From positions 7,006,001 to 7,070,000 of the forward strand of contig NW_027331831.1 of assembly GCF_033568475.1 (NCBI RefSeq): DNA of 64,000 nucleotides. Direction: 5' to 3'. The stretch comes from Henckelia pumila (taxonomy: Eukaryota; Streptophyta; Magnoliopsida; Lamiales; Gesneriaceae). The stretch's first letter is position 1; every line of letters begins with the position of its first letter. Shown here piece by piece: positions 11,236-22,600 of this stretch. A program made the position numbers and the translations under genes. The notes under the pieces are model-generated. The model was not told the DNA's origin, did no database searches, and was given only the letters and a program-made list of their open reading frames with translations.

Positions 11236-12228
11236 TGTTACTAGGGTGTACTTCGAATTGTAAAAATTAGTGCGTCAACAGCAACAACAACAACAGCAAC
11301 AAAGACGAACAAAGTCGAGGCGAGAGAAACTCTCTATCCGCAAGACGAAATTGCCCGTTAACAGTGCTCAACGTTGGCGGCAATCGTCTCTAAGATACAA
11401 CGACTATACAATCGAGATATAGCAGCACAACAAATATCTCGATCTTCGTCGAACTAAAATACGTATCAACTTTTTCTTTTGTGAGAGAGAAGGAAGATTT
11501 TGCAGAAATCTGATGTATACACGTTATCAGATGTTCTGTATATCTTTTCTGTGTTATAACTACCGTATATATAGACTTATACACGAAACAACATGTTATA
11601 AGGCGTAAGGATGCAACCCATAACAGAAAAAGCCCAGAAACAGTCGTGACTTTTCAGTCTGCAGAAGGCGTGCGCGGTCGGTTATTTTTGACCGATCGAG
11701 CGCCCCTCTTCTGACAAGCATTCTGTCTCGCTCAAACCATGGTGCGCTCGGTCGGTTAAATTTAGCGGACCGAGCGCCCAACTTTTATGAAATATTCTGT
11801 CTCGGCAGAGGAGGGCTGCGCTCGATCGGTTGTTTTTAACCGATCGATCGCACTCACAAAAATAATAAAATATTATTCTTGAATCAAATTTTATCCAAAA
11901 AGAATAATTTATCATAAGACCTAGCCTCGTCACGCCGCGCCGAGCCAGCCGGCCGCGCGCATGTGTGTTTGTTGCATTGATTAGCGTCTTGCCTCTTTAC
12001 AAAACATCGGTGCCCTAAGGGCCCAATCTCATAATCCTAAGTTGGATTATATAAGGTGAGCAACAAATTGGAGTTGTTCCAATGTGGGACAACCAATTCC
12101 CCATTTCCCTCCAATTTATTTCACCAAATTCAAACTATTTGTAACACTTGGGACAAACTTTTCAAGCCTTTTGGGACAAGCTTTTCAAGCCCATTATTTC
12201 CACAATTCATTCAATACAATTTCCAATA
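11236..12228 (-). repeat. 3' LTR of second copia element (left copy)
   Basis: 993 bp pairing with 16693-17667. It has a TATA-like box (minus strand) at 11564-11573, a CAA-rich tract near the U5 end and a block of three hairpins at 11669-11852. Confidence 0.9.
11669..11852 (-). repeat. Three tandem hairpin units in the LTR upstream of the TATA box
   Basis: Palindromic arms of the type GCGCTCGGTCGGTT ... AACCGA(C/T)CGAGCGC occur three times, at about 11669-11704, 11751-11782 and 11818-11852, spaced by about 70-80 bp. The partner LTR has the same block near 17125-17310. The position 100-280 bp upstream of the TATA box fits an enhancer array. Confidence 0.75.
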
Positions 12229-12245
12229 ATCCCCCACATGAATGA
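12229..12245 (-). other. Polypurine tract of second copia element
   Basis: On the minus strand CATGTGGGGGAT abuts the 3' LTR, a typical copia polypurine tract. Confidence 0.75.
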
Positions 12246-12765
12246 ATTTCACGTATATTAGCATTCTCACTAGAAAATCATTTTTAAGTTATTGTTACAT
12301 CAGGATAGGTAGCTTGTGGCTTTGAACCTACCTTAGTAAAATACTATCGGATTTACTAGTTGCATAGTGACGCGATGTCTTGAACTAGTCAACCGTTTGT
12401 GTAAACCAAGACAATAGTACTTACATAATAATACTCTAACATATTTTGTTCTCACGTTGTGTCCATTTCGGCCCTGGACCATATCTTAGATTCATAAGTG
12501 TTACAATCAAAGCGGCCAATACTTTGCACTTATATAGGTGATCTCCTAGCAAGAGTATCCTGCGTTACTCCACCTCATAGGTATAGGAGTCATTAAAAGA
12601 AAACTTAACCTCACCACATTTTGAAGGTCATTTATACTTGGATATTTCAGGAATGAGCAAGTAACAATTCCAAGCACTCAAACTAATATTTATAACTTAG
12701 TTGTCCCATTGAACCAAGGTTTTGGGATCTCCAATTCTCAAGGTTCGATTACCGCTATAAATATT

Positions 12766-14222
12766 TTAATTTGTGGATTTTAAACCCATTCCTCCAAGTA
12801 GTTTGTACATTTGATCTCTATTTATATTTTTTGTAAGCGGATCCGCAATGTTTTCCTTTGACTTCACATAGTCAACCGAAATAACCGCATTCGAGATCAA
12901 TTGTCTTATGGTATTGTGTCTCCGACGAATATGTCGAGATTTACCATTGTACATACTACTTTATGCTCTTCCTATTCCTGATTGACTGTAACAATGAATC
13001 GTAATGAAAGACACCGGTTTATTCCAACATGGAATATCTTTTAGAAAGTTTCGAAGCTACTCGGCTTTTTCTCCAGTTTTATCTAGAAAAATGAACTCGG
13101 ACTCCATAGTCGACCGAGCTATACAAGTTTGTTTAGAGGATCTCCATGACACTGCTCCTCCACCGATAGTGAACACATATCCACTCGTAGACTTGGAGTC
13201 TTTCGTGTCAGAAATCCAATTTGCATCACAATATCATTCTAGGACTACAGGATATTTTGTATACACTATTCCATAACTAGAAGTGTATTTCAAATATCCA
13301 AGCACTCTCATTAGTGCTTTCCAATGATCCTCACTTGGATTACTTGTGAACCGTCTAAGTTTGTTTACAGTATATGCAAGATCAGGACGGGTACAGTTAG
13401 TTAAGTACATTAAACTTCCTATCACCGTTGCATATTCCACTTGTGAAACAGGTTCTCCTCTATTTTTGGCTAAATGTGTACCTAACTCCATAGGTGTTCT
13501 AGCCGGAGGACGATTTGTGGCATTAAATCGTTCAAGAACCTTTTCGACATAATGAGTTTGGGATAACATAATTCCAGCAGGAAGTATAGAGAGTTTAATC
13601 CCTAGAATTATATCACACAATCCCAAATCCTTCATATCAAAATGTTTTCTCAACATTTTCTTGGTTTTCACAATCAATTCATGGTTGCTTCCCATGATTA
13701 ACATGTCATCTACATAATGGCAAACAATTACATATGCATTTGTAGTACCTTTAATGTAGACACATTTATCACATTCATTTATTGTGAAACCATTTGACAA
13801 CATAGCAGTGTCAAACTTTTGATGCCACTGTTTAGGTGCTTGTTTAAGTCCATACAATGACTTGACAAGTTTACACACCTTTTGTTCTTTTTCGGGTACA
13901 ACAACCCTTCTGGTTGTTTTATATATATTTTTTCTTCCAACTCTCCATTCAAAAACGTTGTTTTAACATTCATTTGATGTATCTCAAGATCATGCAATGC
14001 TGCAATAGCTATGAGAACACGGATGGATGTTATTCTAGAAATCGGAGAGTAGGTATCGAAGAAATCATATCCCTCCTTTTGTCTAAAACCTTGAACCACT
14101 AGTCGAGCTTTATATTTATCTATAGATCCATCTTCTTTGTATTTCATTTTAAGAATCCACTTGGATCCCAAAGGTTTACATCCCGGAGAGAGATCAACTA
14201 ACTCCCACGTATGATTATGCAT
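12766..14222 (-). pseudogene. RT and RNase H region of second copia element
   Basis: RT motifs include LGSKWILKMKYKEDGSIDKYK, KARLVVQGF, IHQMNVKTTFLNGEL, KSLYGLKQAPKQW and the catalytic CHYVDDML. The RNase H end is recognisable by HNTIRQLI and ENIADPLTKNI. Fossil, broken at several places. Confidence 0.87.
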
Positions 14223-14539
14223 GATGGAATCTATTTCATTTTGTATGGCTGGGATTTGATAAAGCCTCTTGAAGAGTTCTTAGTTCATTATCTAACATAT
14301 ATGTTAGAAAATCAGGACCAAACGACTATTCAACTCTTACACGCTTGCTGCGTCATGGTTCCTCGTTGTTTTGTGGAGTTTCAGTTATGTTTTCATGAGT
14401 TCGCTTGTTCGAACTAATTTCTTTCCTTTCTTTACATGGAAAGATATTTTCAAAGAATACAACATTTCTTGACTCCATAATTGTGCCTTCATGTACATCA
14501 GGAATTATTGACTTATGTACTAAAAATCGATATGCACTA

Positions 14540-15500
14540 CTATTGTATGCATGACCAAATAAATATACAGTCAACCATTTTAGGTCCAATTTTTATTTGT
14601 TTTGGCTTAGGTACTTCTACTTTCACCAAACACCCCCACACTTTGAGATATTGGTAAGAAGGTTTACGACATTTCCACTGTTCAAATGGTGTTTCATCTT
14701 TTTCTTTGATTGGAATCTTGTTTAGAATGTGAGTTGCTGAGAGAATCGCTTCACCCCACATATTTTGAGGTAAGCCAAAATTTATTAACAACGCGTTCAT
14801 CATTTTCTTTAATGTTCGATTTTTGCATTCTGCAACGCCATTGGATTGAGGTGAGTAAGGGGTTGTCGTTTGATGAATGATGCCCAAAGTTGAGCAAAAT
14901 TCTTTAAAAGGAGCCACATACTCTCCACCTCGATCACTTCGAATCATTTTAATTTTCGAACTTCGTTGATTTTCAATCTCTGTCTTATATTTCTTGAAAT
15001 CTTCAATTGCTTCATCTTTGCTTTTCAATAAATATATGCAACAAAATCTGGTGCAATCATCAATGAATGTTATAAAGTACTTATTTCCAGCTCGTGTTTG
15101 TACCATTTTTAAATCACATACATCAGTATGTATTAATTCAAGTGGCGTAGTACTTCTCGTGACATTATGAAATGGAGTTTTAACCATTTTCGCTTCAACA
15201 CAAATCTCACACTTGTTTTGTGGATTTCTTTTAAACGTATGTATTACATTTAAATTTGCAAGTCGTTGCAACGTATTGAAGTTAACATGTCCTAATCGTT
15301 CATGCCATAATTCATAGCTTTCAAGCAAGTAAGCAGAACCAAAAACTTTATTCTTCGCCTCATGGCGGATAACATTCATTACATTCAATTTAAAGAGACC
15401 ACTATCTTGGTACCCGTTACCAACAAATACACCGGATTTTGTTAATACAAATTTATCAGACTCAAACACCATTCTAAAGTCTGCCTTGCTCAAGAGAGAA
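14540..15500 (-). pseudogene. Integrase region of second copia element
   Basis: The zinc head ([12 protein letters not shown] ... CEICVEAKM) precedes a core with [28 protein letters not shown] and [10 protein letters not shown]. Fossil. Confidence 0.87.
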
Positions 15501-15659
15501 CCCAAAACTAAGTTCTTCCGAATGTCTGGCACATGCAGCACATTCTTGAGCGTCACCTCTTTGCCCGAAGTCATTTTCAACACCACATTTCCTACTCCAA
15601 CAACTTCAGACGTTGCGGAGTTTCCTATGAACAACTTTCGATCACCAACGGTGGCATAT

Positions 15660-15740
15660 GTGGAATACATATCTTTTTTGGCACAAATGTGGCTCGTAGA
15701 GCCGGTATCGATCCACCATCCTCTTGGATCATCCACCATG
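15660..15740 (-). pseudogene. Protease active-site region of second copia element
   Basis: [12 protein letters not shown] near 15685-15720 is the copia protease D-T/S-G box, located between gag and integrase. Fossil. Confidence 0.75.
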
Positions 15741-15799
15741 TTGGTCTCACAAATAACGGCACTTAAATCAATATCATTAATTTCTAAAGGTACATACCT

Positions 15800-16650
15800 T
15801 TATTGAACCAAGTTCACTTGATTTGGTTTCTGATTTGCGTTGGTTTTCTTTGGAAGTCGGAAATCCCTTGCCATATGATTTGGTTTGTCACAGTTGTAGC
15901 AACTTCCTTGAAATTTCTTCGCTTTCCCCTTTTGCTTTCCATCATGAAGGCGCTTCCTCTTGTGACTCGTACTAGATTTCGCCAAATTTGCTTTGGCCTC
16001 GGTTTCCATCATCTTTTTATTTGACTTGGCCTCAGTATTTCTGTTGTCCTCCTCGATGCGAAATCTCACAATTAGATCTTCAAGTTTCAACTCCTTAAGT
16101 TTGTGCTTAAGGTAGTTCTTGAAGTCTTTCCACATCGAAGGCAACTTCTCAATGATAGACGCGACTTGGAATGGTTCATTGATTTCCATCCCTTCGGCCA
16201 ATAAGTCATGCAAGATGATTTGTATCTCTTGCACTTGACTCATCACAGTTTTTGAGTCTATCATTTTGAAGTCCAGAAATTTTCCAACCACGAACTTCTT
16301 TATACCGACGTCTTCAGTTTTGTATTTCTTTTCCAAGGAATCCCAGAGTTCCTTGGCCGTCTTGACTAATGAATAGACACTATAGAGAGTGTCATCAAGG
16401 CCATTCAGAATATAGTTTCTGCACAAAAAATCGTTGTGGTTCCATGCATCAACCGCGGTCCTCCTTTGGGTGTCAGAATCGCCATCAACGACGACAGGGG
16501 GATCCTCCTTCAGGAATCTAGACAGATTCAATGTGGTAAGGTAGAAGAGCATTTTCTGCTGTCAACGTTTGAAGTCGACACCAGAAAACTTTGGCGGCTT
16601 TTCTCCATGTACAGGGGCGGAAGCAAGCGGAGTGAATGAAATGGTAGACA
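15800..16650 (-). pseudogene. Gag region of second copia element
   Basis: Typical copia gag sequence (NYILNGLDDTLYSVYS, TAKELWDSLEKKY, DSKTVMSQVQEIQ, MIEKLPSMWKDFKNYLKHK-like) ends in a zinc knuckle CYNCDKPNHMARDF. Fossil. Confidence 0.85.
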
Positions 16651-16692
16651 TCTTCAGAATCCGAAAAATACAAAAAAATTTCGTCTTGCGAT

Positions 16693-17667
16693 TGTTATTA
16701 GGGTGTACTTCGAATTCTGAAAATTAATGCGTCAACAGCAACAACAGCAGCAACAAAGACGAACAAAGTCGAGGCGAGAGAAACTCTCTATCCGCAAGAC
16801 AAAATTGCCCGTTAACAGTGCTCAACGTTGGCGGCAATCGTCTCTAAGATACAACGACTATACAATCGAGATATAGCAGTACAACAAATATCTCGATCTT
16901 CGTCGAACTAAAATATGTACCAACTTTTTCTTTTGTGAGATAGAAGGAAGATTTTGCAGAAATCTGATGTATACACGTTATCAGATGTTCTGTATATCTT
17001 TTCTGTGTTATAACTACCGTATATATAGACTTATACACGAAACAACACGTTATAAGGCGTAAGGATGCAACCCATGACAGAAAAAGCCCAGAAACAGTCG
17101 TGATTTTTCAGTCTGCAGAAGGCGTGCGCGGTCGGTTATTTTTGACCGATCGAGCGCCCCTATTCTGACAGACATTTTGTCTCGCTCAAACCATGGTGCG
17201 CTCGGTCGGTTAAATTTAGCGGACCGAGCGCCCAACTTTTATGAAACATTCTGTCTCGGCAGAGGAGGGCTGCGCTCGGTCGGTTGTTTTTAACCGATCG
17301 ATCGCACTCACAAAAATAATAAAATATTATTCTTGAACCAAATTTTATCCAAAAAAAATAATTTATCATAAGACCTCGCCGAGCCGGCCGGTCGCGTGTG
17401 TGTTTGTTGCATCGATTAGCGTCTTGTCCCTTTACAAAACATCGGTGCCCTAAGGGCCCAATCTCATAATCCTAAGTTGGATTGCATAAGGTGAGCAACA
17501 AATTGGAGTTGTTCCAATATTGTGGGATAACCAATTTCCCATTTTCCTCCAATTTATTTCACCAAATTCAAATTATTTGTAATACTTGGGATAAACTTTT
17601 CAAGTCTTTTGGGACAAGCTTTTCAAGCCCATTATTTCCACAATTCATTCAATAACAATTTCCAACA
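16693..17667 (-). repeat. 5' LTR of second copia element (right copy)
   Basis: 975 bp partner of 11236-12228, beginning TGTTATTAGG and ending TTCCAACA on the plus strand. A TATA-like box (minus) lies at 17019-17028. No initiator-Met primer site is obvious next to it on the internal side; a half-tRNA type primer is possible but not shown. Confidence 0.9.
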
Positions 17668-18246
17668 ACTTTTGTGAGATTATTTCACACATTGATTTTA
17701 TGAGATGAATCTCCTACTGAATTAATTATGTAAAAATTATTACTAATAACTCTATATGTACATATGAATATCGCTTCGAACTACGTACCTCTATGTAAAG
17801 TTGTACTTGCAGACATGCTTGCGAAAAGTATCTTTAATGAGCATGGATTCTCTCACTAATTGTGTCTGTAGAATGTGCGAATGAAGTTTAGCTAGCAGCC
17901 AGCTCAATATTATAAATAAACTGTGAAAACTTTGGTGCTTAAGACAGTAATGTTCGGAAGAGCTTTTAAGAAGCACTTAAAATTTTATGAATGAAAAATT
18001 GATAAGTGCTTCCTAAAAGCTCTAAAAAACAATACCTAAGTCAAACTAATCACATTGGAATGCCATTTTCGTATATATTATTATGTATAATTGTGCACAT
18101 AATGGTTTATTAATTATGAATATGACCTACATTACTAATGGAGCTCACTTTGGAATATTGTTGAAACCACGTCATTTATGTTTAGTTAATTACTTGAAAT
18201 TGCTTTCGAGCAAACCACAGATGTAATCAAATACATGAACCACATA
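17668..18246. repeat. Host DNA, right segment of duplication copy A
   Basis: The stretch resembles 22118-22600 almost base for base in long blocks (for example the part around TAATTGTGCACATAATGG). The first part resembles a degenerate 'TGTGAGA...' type dispersed plant repeat. A small MITE at 17944-18036 is present here and absent from copy B. No gene is supported. Confidence 0.8.
17944..18036. mobile_element. Small MITE (about 93 bp), present only in duplication copy A
   Basis: The arms AGAGCTTTTAAGAAGCACTTA and its complement AGAGCTTTTAGGAAGCACTTA face each other. The insert is flanked by TAAG at 17940-17943 and 18037-18040. Copy B at about 22385 has the empty site. hAT-like by general appearance, but the family is not certain. 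Confidence 0.75.
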
Positions 18247-18378
18247 ACGGTTGAAAGTTGCTTTGGAATATTGGCCTCTTTCGTTTTTAGGCTACTAATG
18301 GTTGAAAGTTGTCGAATACCGACATAAATTGGATGAATTTCAGGCATAAACAACAGCCACCGTCGTATCATGTGTTTT

Positions 18379-18383
<5 letters not shown>

Positions 18384-18459
<76 letters not shown>
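18384..18459. repeat. (TTA)n microsatellite
   Basis: About 25 uninterrupted TTA/ATT units 0.5 kb beyond the stop of the PIN gene. A poly-tyrosine reading frame over it is an artefact. Confidence 0.95.
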
Positions 18460-18991
18460 TAGAGGAGAATGATGCTATTCTGAATTTCTGATCATATCAA
18501 CTTTTACGTTTGAACATTATGTGGTAATATTTTTCTTTAAGAGCACTTTCAAAAAGCACCGGTTGATATTATATCATATCAACTAATATATGCTTCATTT
18601 CTCTCCACTGCACAAATAAATCGTAAATTTGTCTTAGAAGGCTAGTGGGATTGCAAAAGCTTGCTACAAATGTAACTTATATGTTTCCATTTATAATAAT
18701 ATATATAGTTGGTTAAACTGCGGCCTATGTTTATTATAATTTGCCTTTTTTATTTTGGTCATTTTTTGTTGGATGTGACGTTGAAAAAAAATATATCGCA
18801 AAAAATTGTTGACTAGCTATCTGATATTACTTAATATGATGCTCTAATGAAAAAGAACTAAAATTGAGGGAGAAAAAATAAAAGGTGAGTTAGTAGACTA
18901 TAATTCACTGATTTGGTTTGATAGTCAATATTACATCAATACATGAGTTGGAGTCCACGCACATTTACCCATTGTGGACTTTAGTACAACA
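18460..18991. other. AT-rich intergenic DNA downstream of the PIN gene
   Basis: No gene is seen. The 3' UTR of the PIN gene should lie in the right-hand part, but no polyadenylation signal can be fixed. Confidence 0.5.
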
Positions 18992-20545
18992 TCAATGAAT
19001 AAGATTTAAAATAAGATAGTAGACAATCAATAGAGGAAGGGATATGATTGTGCCGAAAATTACCCTGCAAACAACACAGATAATTCGATCAATATATGAT
19101 AACAAATCAACAAAGTTTAACTTCAAAATATTTAGATGAATAAGATATATAAAGGAGTACTATGCATATACATTATGTCGAATACTTACGCGGCGCTGAG
19201 TAGATTAGCGTGCAAACCATACTCCTGAGCGAACACGAACGAGATTATAGCCTGTGGTAAAGCTGCCTGCATGATCGCGATTCGAAGCACGTTCGAATGC
19301 AAGCCTAAAGCTAGAGATCCAACAGCAGTAGACATAGGTCCACCCACAAACCTTAGAACCATTCCATACATGCATAAGCCAACTCCACATCCTAGTACAC
19401 TTTCTTGTAGTGCCATGAACAGTCCTGCCATGCACATTCATCATGCAGCTCTTAGTACAAATGACACCACTAAATTTAACTATACGTGTGTGTTTGTGTG
19501 TTCGCACGTGCGAATATATTTGCTAGTTTTTTTACCCATGTTAAACATGGCCACTCCGCTTCCGGCCTTCGACATTATGAGAATCGATCCTTCCACTATG
19601 CCAGGCATTTTCAGATTCCATCTGCATGGCATGTATATTCATTATAAGGTCATGAATTATTATATGCATATAGTTATATGTATGAATGTCACGTCAGTCA
19701 GTCGATAGTCACATACTAATTGCGTCCAGGAGATAAAAAATATATATAGGGAGAGAAGGCAAGCCAGAAAATGTACATGAATGATACCTGTTTGCTAAGA
19801 GAGCCCAAATGAGGCCAAGAACACAAGCATAGTTATTTGGATTCCTGCTCAGCCTAACCCAAACTTTCTTCATAAATGACAGAAAACGAGAAGACGATAG
19901 CGCTACCGATGATTTAACCGTATTGTCATCATAATCTTGGTCGACGATTTCAATCGCAACAGTACCGCTCGACGACTGTGGTACTGTTTGGGTGGCAGAA
20001 GACATAGCTCGCAGCTGCTTCTCCGGACCATTTTCTTCGTCGATGCAAGAACCGATATTCTTGGAACCACATGCACGCCGGAATTCGAACATGAAGAGGA
20101 GAATGGGGAGCCACACCAGGGATTGGATGACAGATGATTGCACCACCAAGTCCTCCCCTAATCCCCCATACATGGCCTTGAGCAGAGGCACTCCCACCAC
20201 CAGAGTGTTGTTGAAACTGGACAGAGAGAAGGAAGTTATGAGCCACGAGGGATCCTTCTTGGAGAAATGAATCCACAGAGCCAAACCCACTCCCGCGATC
20301 GCCTTGGCGATCACATCTGCTCCAAGAAACCTGAAATTCAAGTGGTACGGATCCACCCCGGACGTGAAGTGGAATGTGAAGAATGGGATGATGAAATAGC
20401 AGTTGAATCTGTTGATGGCGTCGCATTCGTTGCTCTTGAACATCCGCAGCCATTTGACGGAGCCGTAGCCCAAAGCAAGCGCCACGTACAGCGGCAGCAT
20501 CGCCTCCACTATCTTGTATATATCCTCCCACCCGAATCCGATCAT
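18992..20545 (-). CDS. PIN5: PIN-type auxin efflux carrier, short-loop (PIN5-like)
   Basis: Predicted exons on the minus strand are 20545-19788, 19621-19536, 19424-19190 and 19064-18992, giving 383 residues with every intron GT-AG. The N-terminal membrane domain carries VPLYVALALGYG-like and CDAINRFNCYF motifs and FNNTLVVGVPLLKAMYGG; the C-terminal domain has NPNNYACVLGLIWALL, SGVAMFNMGLFMALQE and QAALPQAIISFVFAQEYGLH. The central hydrophilic loop is only about 65 residues, as in PIN5/PIN8, which sit in the endoplasmic reticulum and move auxin between cytosol and ER lumen. Plasma-membrane PINs have loops several times longer. An upstream in-frame ATG would add 23 residues, but the family starts at the chosen Met (MIGFGWEDIY). 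The gene is flanked by direct repeats of about 0.8 kb. PIN5-type assignment rests on recalled sequence similarity. Confidence 0.9.
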
Positions 20546-20728
20546 CCCTTGATTAATTAATTCCCGCAGATATAATATTGCGAAGATCGATGTAACAATC
20601 AAAACCCAAATCAATTACACACAGTTGTATATATGCTGATATCAAGAAACGATGATTTTAGCCAAGAAAAGTAATCATTGCATTAGAGCTTAAAATATGA
20701 ATGAGTCATGAGGGGATCGAGTGGAGGA

Positions 20729-20741
20729 GTATATATATACT
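20729..20741 (-). promoter_or_regulatory. Candidate TATA box of the PIN gene
   Basis: A GTATATATATACTCC stretch lies about 185 bp upstream of the chosen start codon on the minus strand. TATA-like AT tracts are common here, so the call is modest. Confidence 0.4.
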
Positions 20742-20995
20742 CCACGATCTTTGAAGGCCGATGCATAATTCTAAAAATCCAGCCTCCGGCCCCTGGTTTG
20801 ATTCTACATTCTATGGTGCCGCCGCGCACTTACATTTTTGAAGCTAATATTTTTATGGAAAATTTTGAAGTGAATTGTCCACTTTCTGCATATATATATA
20901 TGTGTGTTAAGTCACTCAAAAGCTAGCGTTGTGTGTGAGTTTTCAGGGCTCCGCAAATGAAGTAAATATTTCGTGGGTGAGTATTATTCTTATTA

Positions 20996-21480
20996 GGAAA
21001 AATTGCAAATTTAGTCTTGTATGTTTATCACTTTGCGATTTTGGTTCTCTATGTTTTTATATTTCATTTTTAGTCCTGCATGTTATGATTTTTTTGCAGT
21101 TCATAATAAGAAGGAAAAATTGCTTTTTTGGTCTTGTATGTTCGTCACTTTGCGATTTCAGTCCTTTATATTTTTAGATTTCAGTTTTAGTCCGCTATCT
21201 TTATTTTTTTGGCAATTTTATGTTTTCATATTTCAGTTATAGTTCTGCATTTTTTGATTTTTGGTAATTTCAGTCCTTTTATTCGAAAATGATTGTGTGA
21301 CACTATACACGTCAGCTCCATATCAGCACTGTATTGGTGCCACATCAGCGCTACATCAGAAAAATGATTAAGATTGCCAAAAAAAAATATAGCGGACTAA
21401 ATTAAATTGAAATCTGAAAATATAGAGGACCAAAATCGCAAAGTGACAAACATACATGACTAAAAATGAAATTTTCCCCT
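20996..21480. mobile_element. Fold-back, MULE-like non-autonomous element (about 485 bp)
   Basis: The left end (AGGAAAAATTGCAAATTTAG..., CACTTTGCGATTTTGG) is repeated in inverted orientation at the right end (CCAAAATCGCAAAGTG ... AAATTTTCCCCT). Inside are further direct subrepeats of the same unit and a CACATCAGCGC-rich centre. This is a common plant repeat type; the superfamily is inferred. A decayed relative lies at 23206-23480. Confidence 0.7.
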
Positions 21481-21861
21481 AAAACAATTTAAAACCATTT
21501 TTTTCATTTTTTTAGTTGACGAGTCACATTTTTTTTTCTGGTCAAAACAATTTCAACTCTCTCATTTTTTCAAACGTAGAATTAGAAAATCTGAAAATCT
21601 GGGTATGTAGAAAAAAATAGCTATGGGAACGAATCTGGCTTCAAATTCAATTTTTATAGTGCCACTTGAAATAGTTCATCATATACGCACTATGATCGAC
21701 TAATGGAACATGACACAGAAAAGAGAATAAAGTAACAAAAGGAAAATTTTGATTCTAACCCAAAAATCTAGCATCCTCCTGGCCCTGCCATATATATGAT
21801 CATGAATCATCTGGCGTAATGCCATAATTTTATGACTAAATTTGCAATGGAAATAAATTTA

Positions 21862-22600
21862 TTAGATTAATACTCAAATTAGATTAATTAATTAAATAAG
21901 AAACGACACAATCTTATCGACTTACATTATCAGTTTTACTATATTCCCGAAAAATATAGATTTTATTACTGTTATACTATAATTCTTGTATCAATTATCA
22001 TATGATCCATAATCCAAATTGTATTGACTTCGACTTATCAATATTTTTTCAACACGATTATAATTTTTTTCTACTAATAATATTCAAAAATAGCTCTTCG
22101 TTTTATATATCACAAAACTTTTATGAGATTATTTCACAGATTAATTTTGTGAGATGAATCTCCTATTCAATTAATTTTTATGTAAAAATTATTACTAATA
22201 ACTTTATGTATTGATTGCGTCGAACTATCTCTACGTAAAGTTGTACGAATGGAGACATGCTTGCAAAATGTATCTTTAATGAGCATGGCGTGGATTCTCT
22301 CACTTGTGTCCGTAGAAGGTGCGAATGAAGATTAGCTAGCTAGCCAGCTCGATATTATAAATAAAATTGTGAAAACTTTGGTGCTTAAGTCAAATTAATT
22401 AATCACATGTTGGAATGTCATTTTCGTATATGTTATTTATGTATAATTGTGCACATAATGGTTTATTAATTATGAACTACATTACTAATGGAGGTCACTT
22501 TTGAATATTGTTGAAACCACGTCATTTATGTTTAATTAATTACTTGAAACCGCTTTCGAACAAAACCACAGGAATAATCAAATACATGCATGAACCATAT
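21862..22600. repeat. Duplication copy B, upstream of the PIN gene
   Basis: The copy matches 945-974, 10986-11235 and 17668-18246 in the same orientation, so it shows the uninterrupted ancestral order and the empty sites of both copia elements and one MITE. No gene is visible. It lies about 1.3 kb upstream of the PIN start codon. Confidence 0.85.

Larger units (their letters stand above)
11236..17667 (-). mobile_element. Ty1/copia retrotransposon, about 6.4 kb, second element
   Basis: Two LTRs (993 and 975 bp) bound the element; on the minus strand they run TGTTGG to AACA. The target duplication is ACTAT at 11231-11235 and ACTTT at 17668-17672, one mismatch. The minus-strand order is LTR, gag, protease, integrase, RT, RNase H, polypurine tract, LTR. 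The LTRs differ at roughly 4% of sites by eye plus a few indels, so it is probably somewhat older than the neighbouring Sirevirus. The coding region is broken at several places. The sublineage (Tork/TAR-like) is uncertain. Confidence 0.9.

Noticed and set aside
18309-18491. ORF with a long poly-tyrosine run
   Set aside because: It is a translation of the (TTA)n microsatellite.
19950-20531. Long minus-strand ORF overlapping PIN exon 1 in another frame
   Set aside because: No domain or family resemblance; it is a frame shadow of the PIN coding exon.
20546-20614. Upstream Met of the PIN gene
   Set aside because: The extra 23 residues are unlike the family N-terminus and probably lie in the 5' UTR; the start at 20545 matches known PINs.
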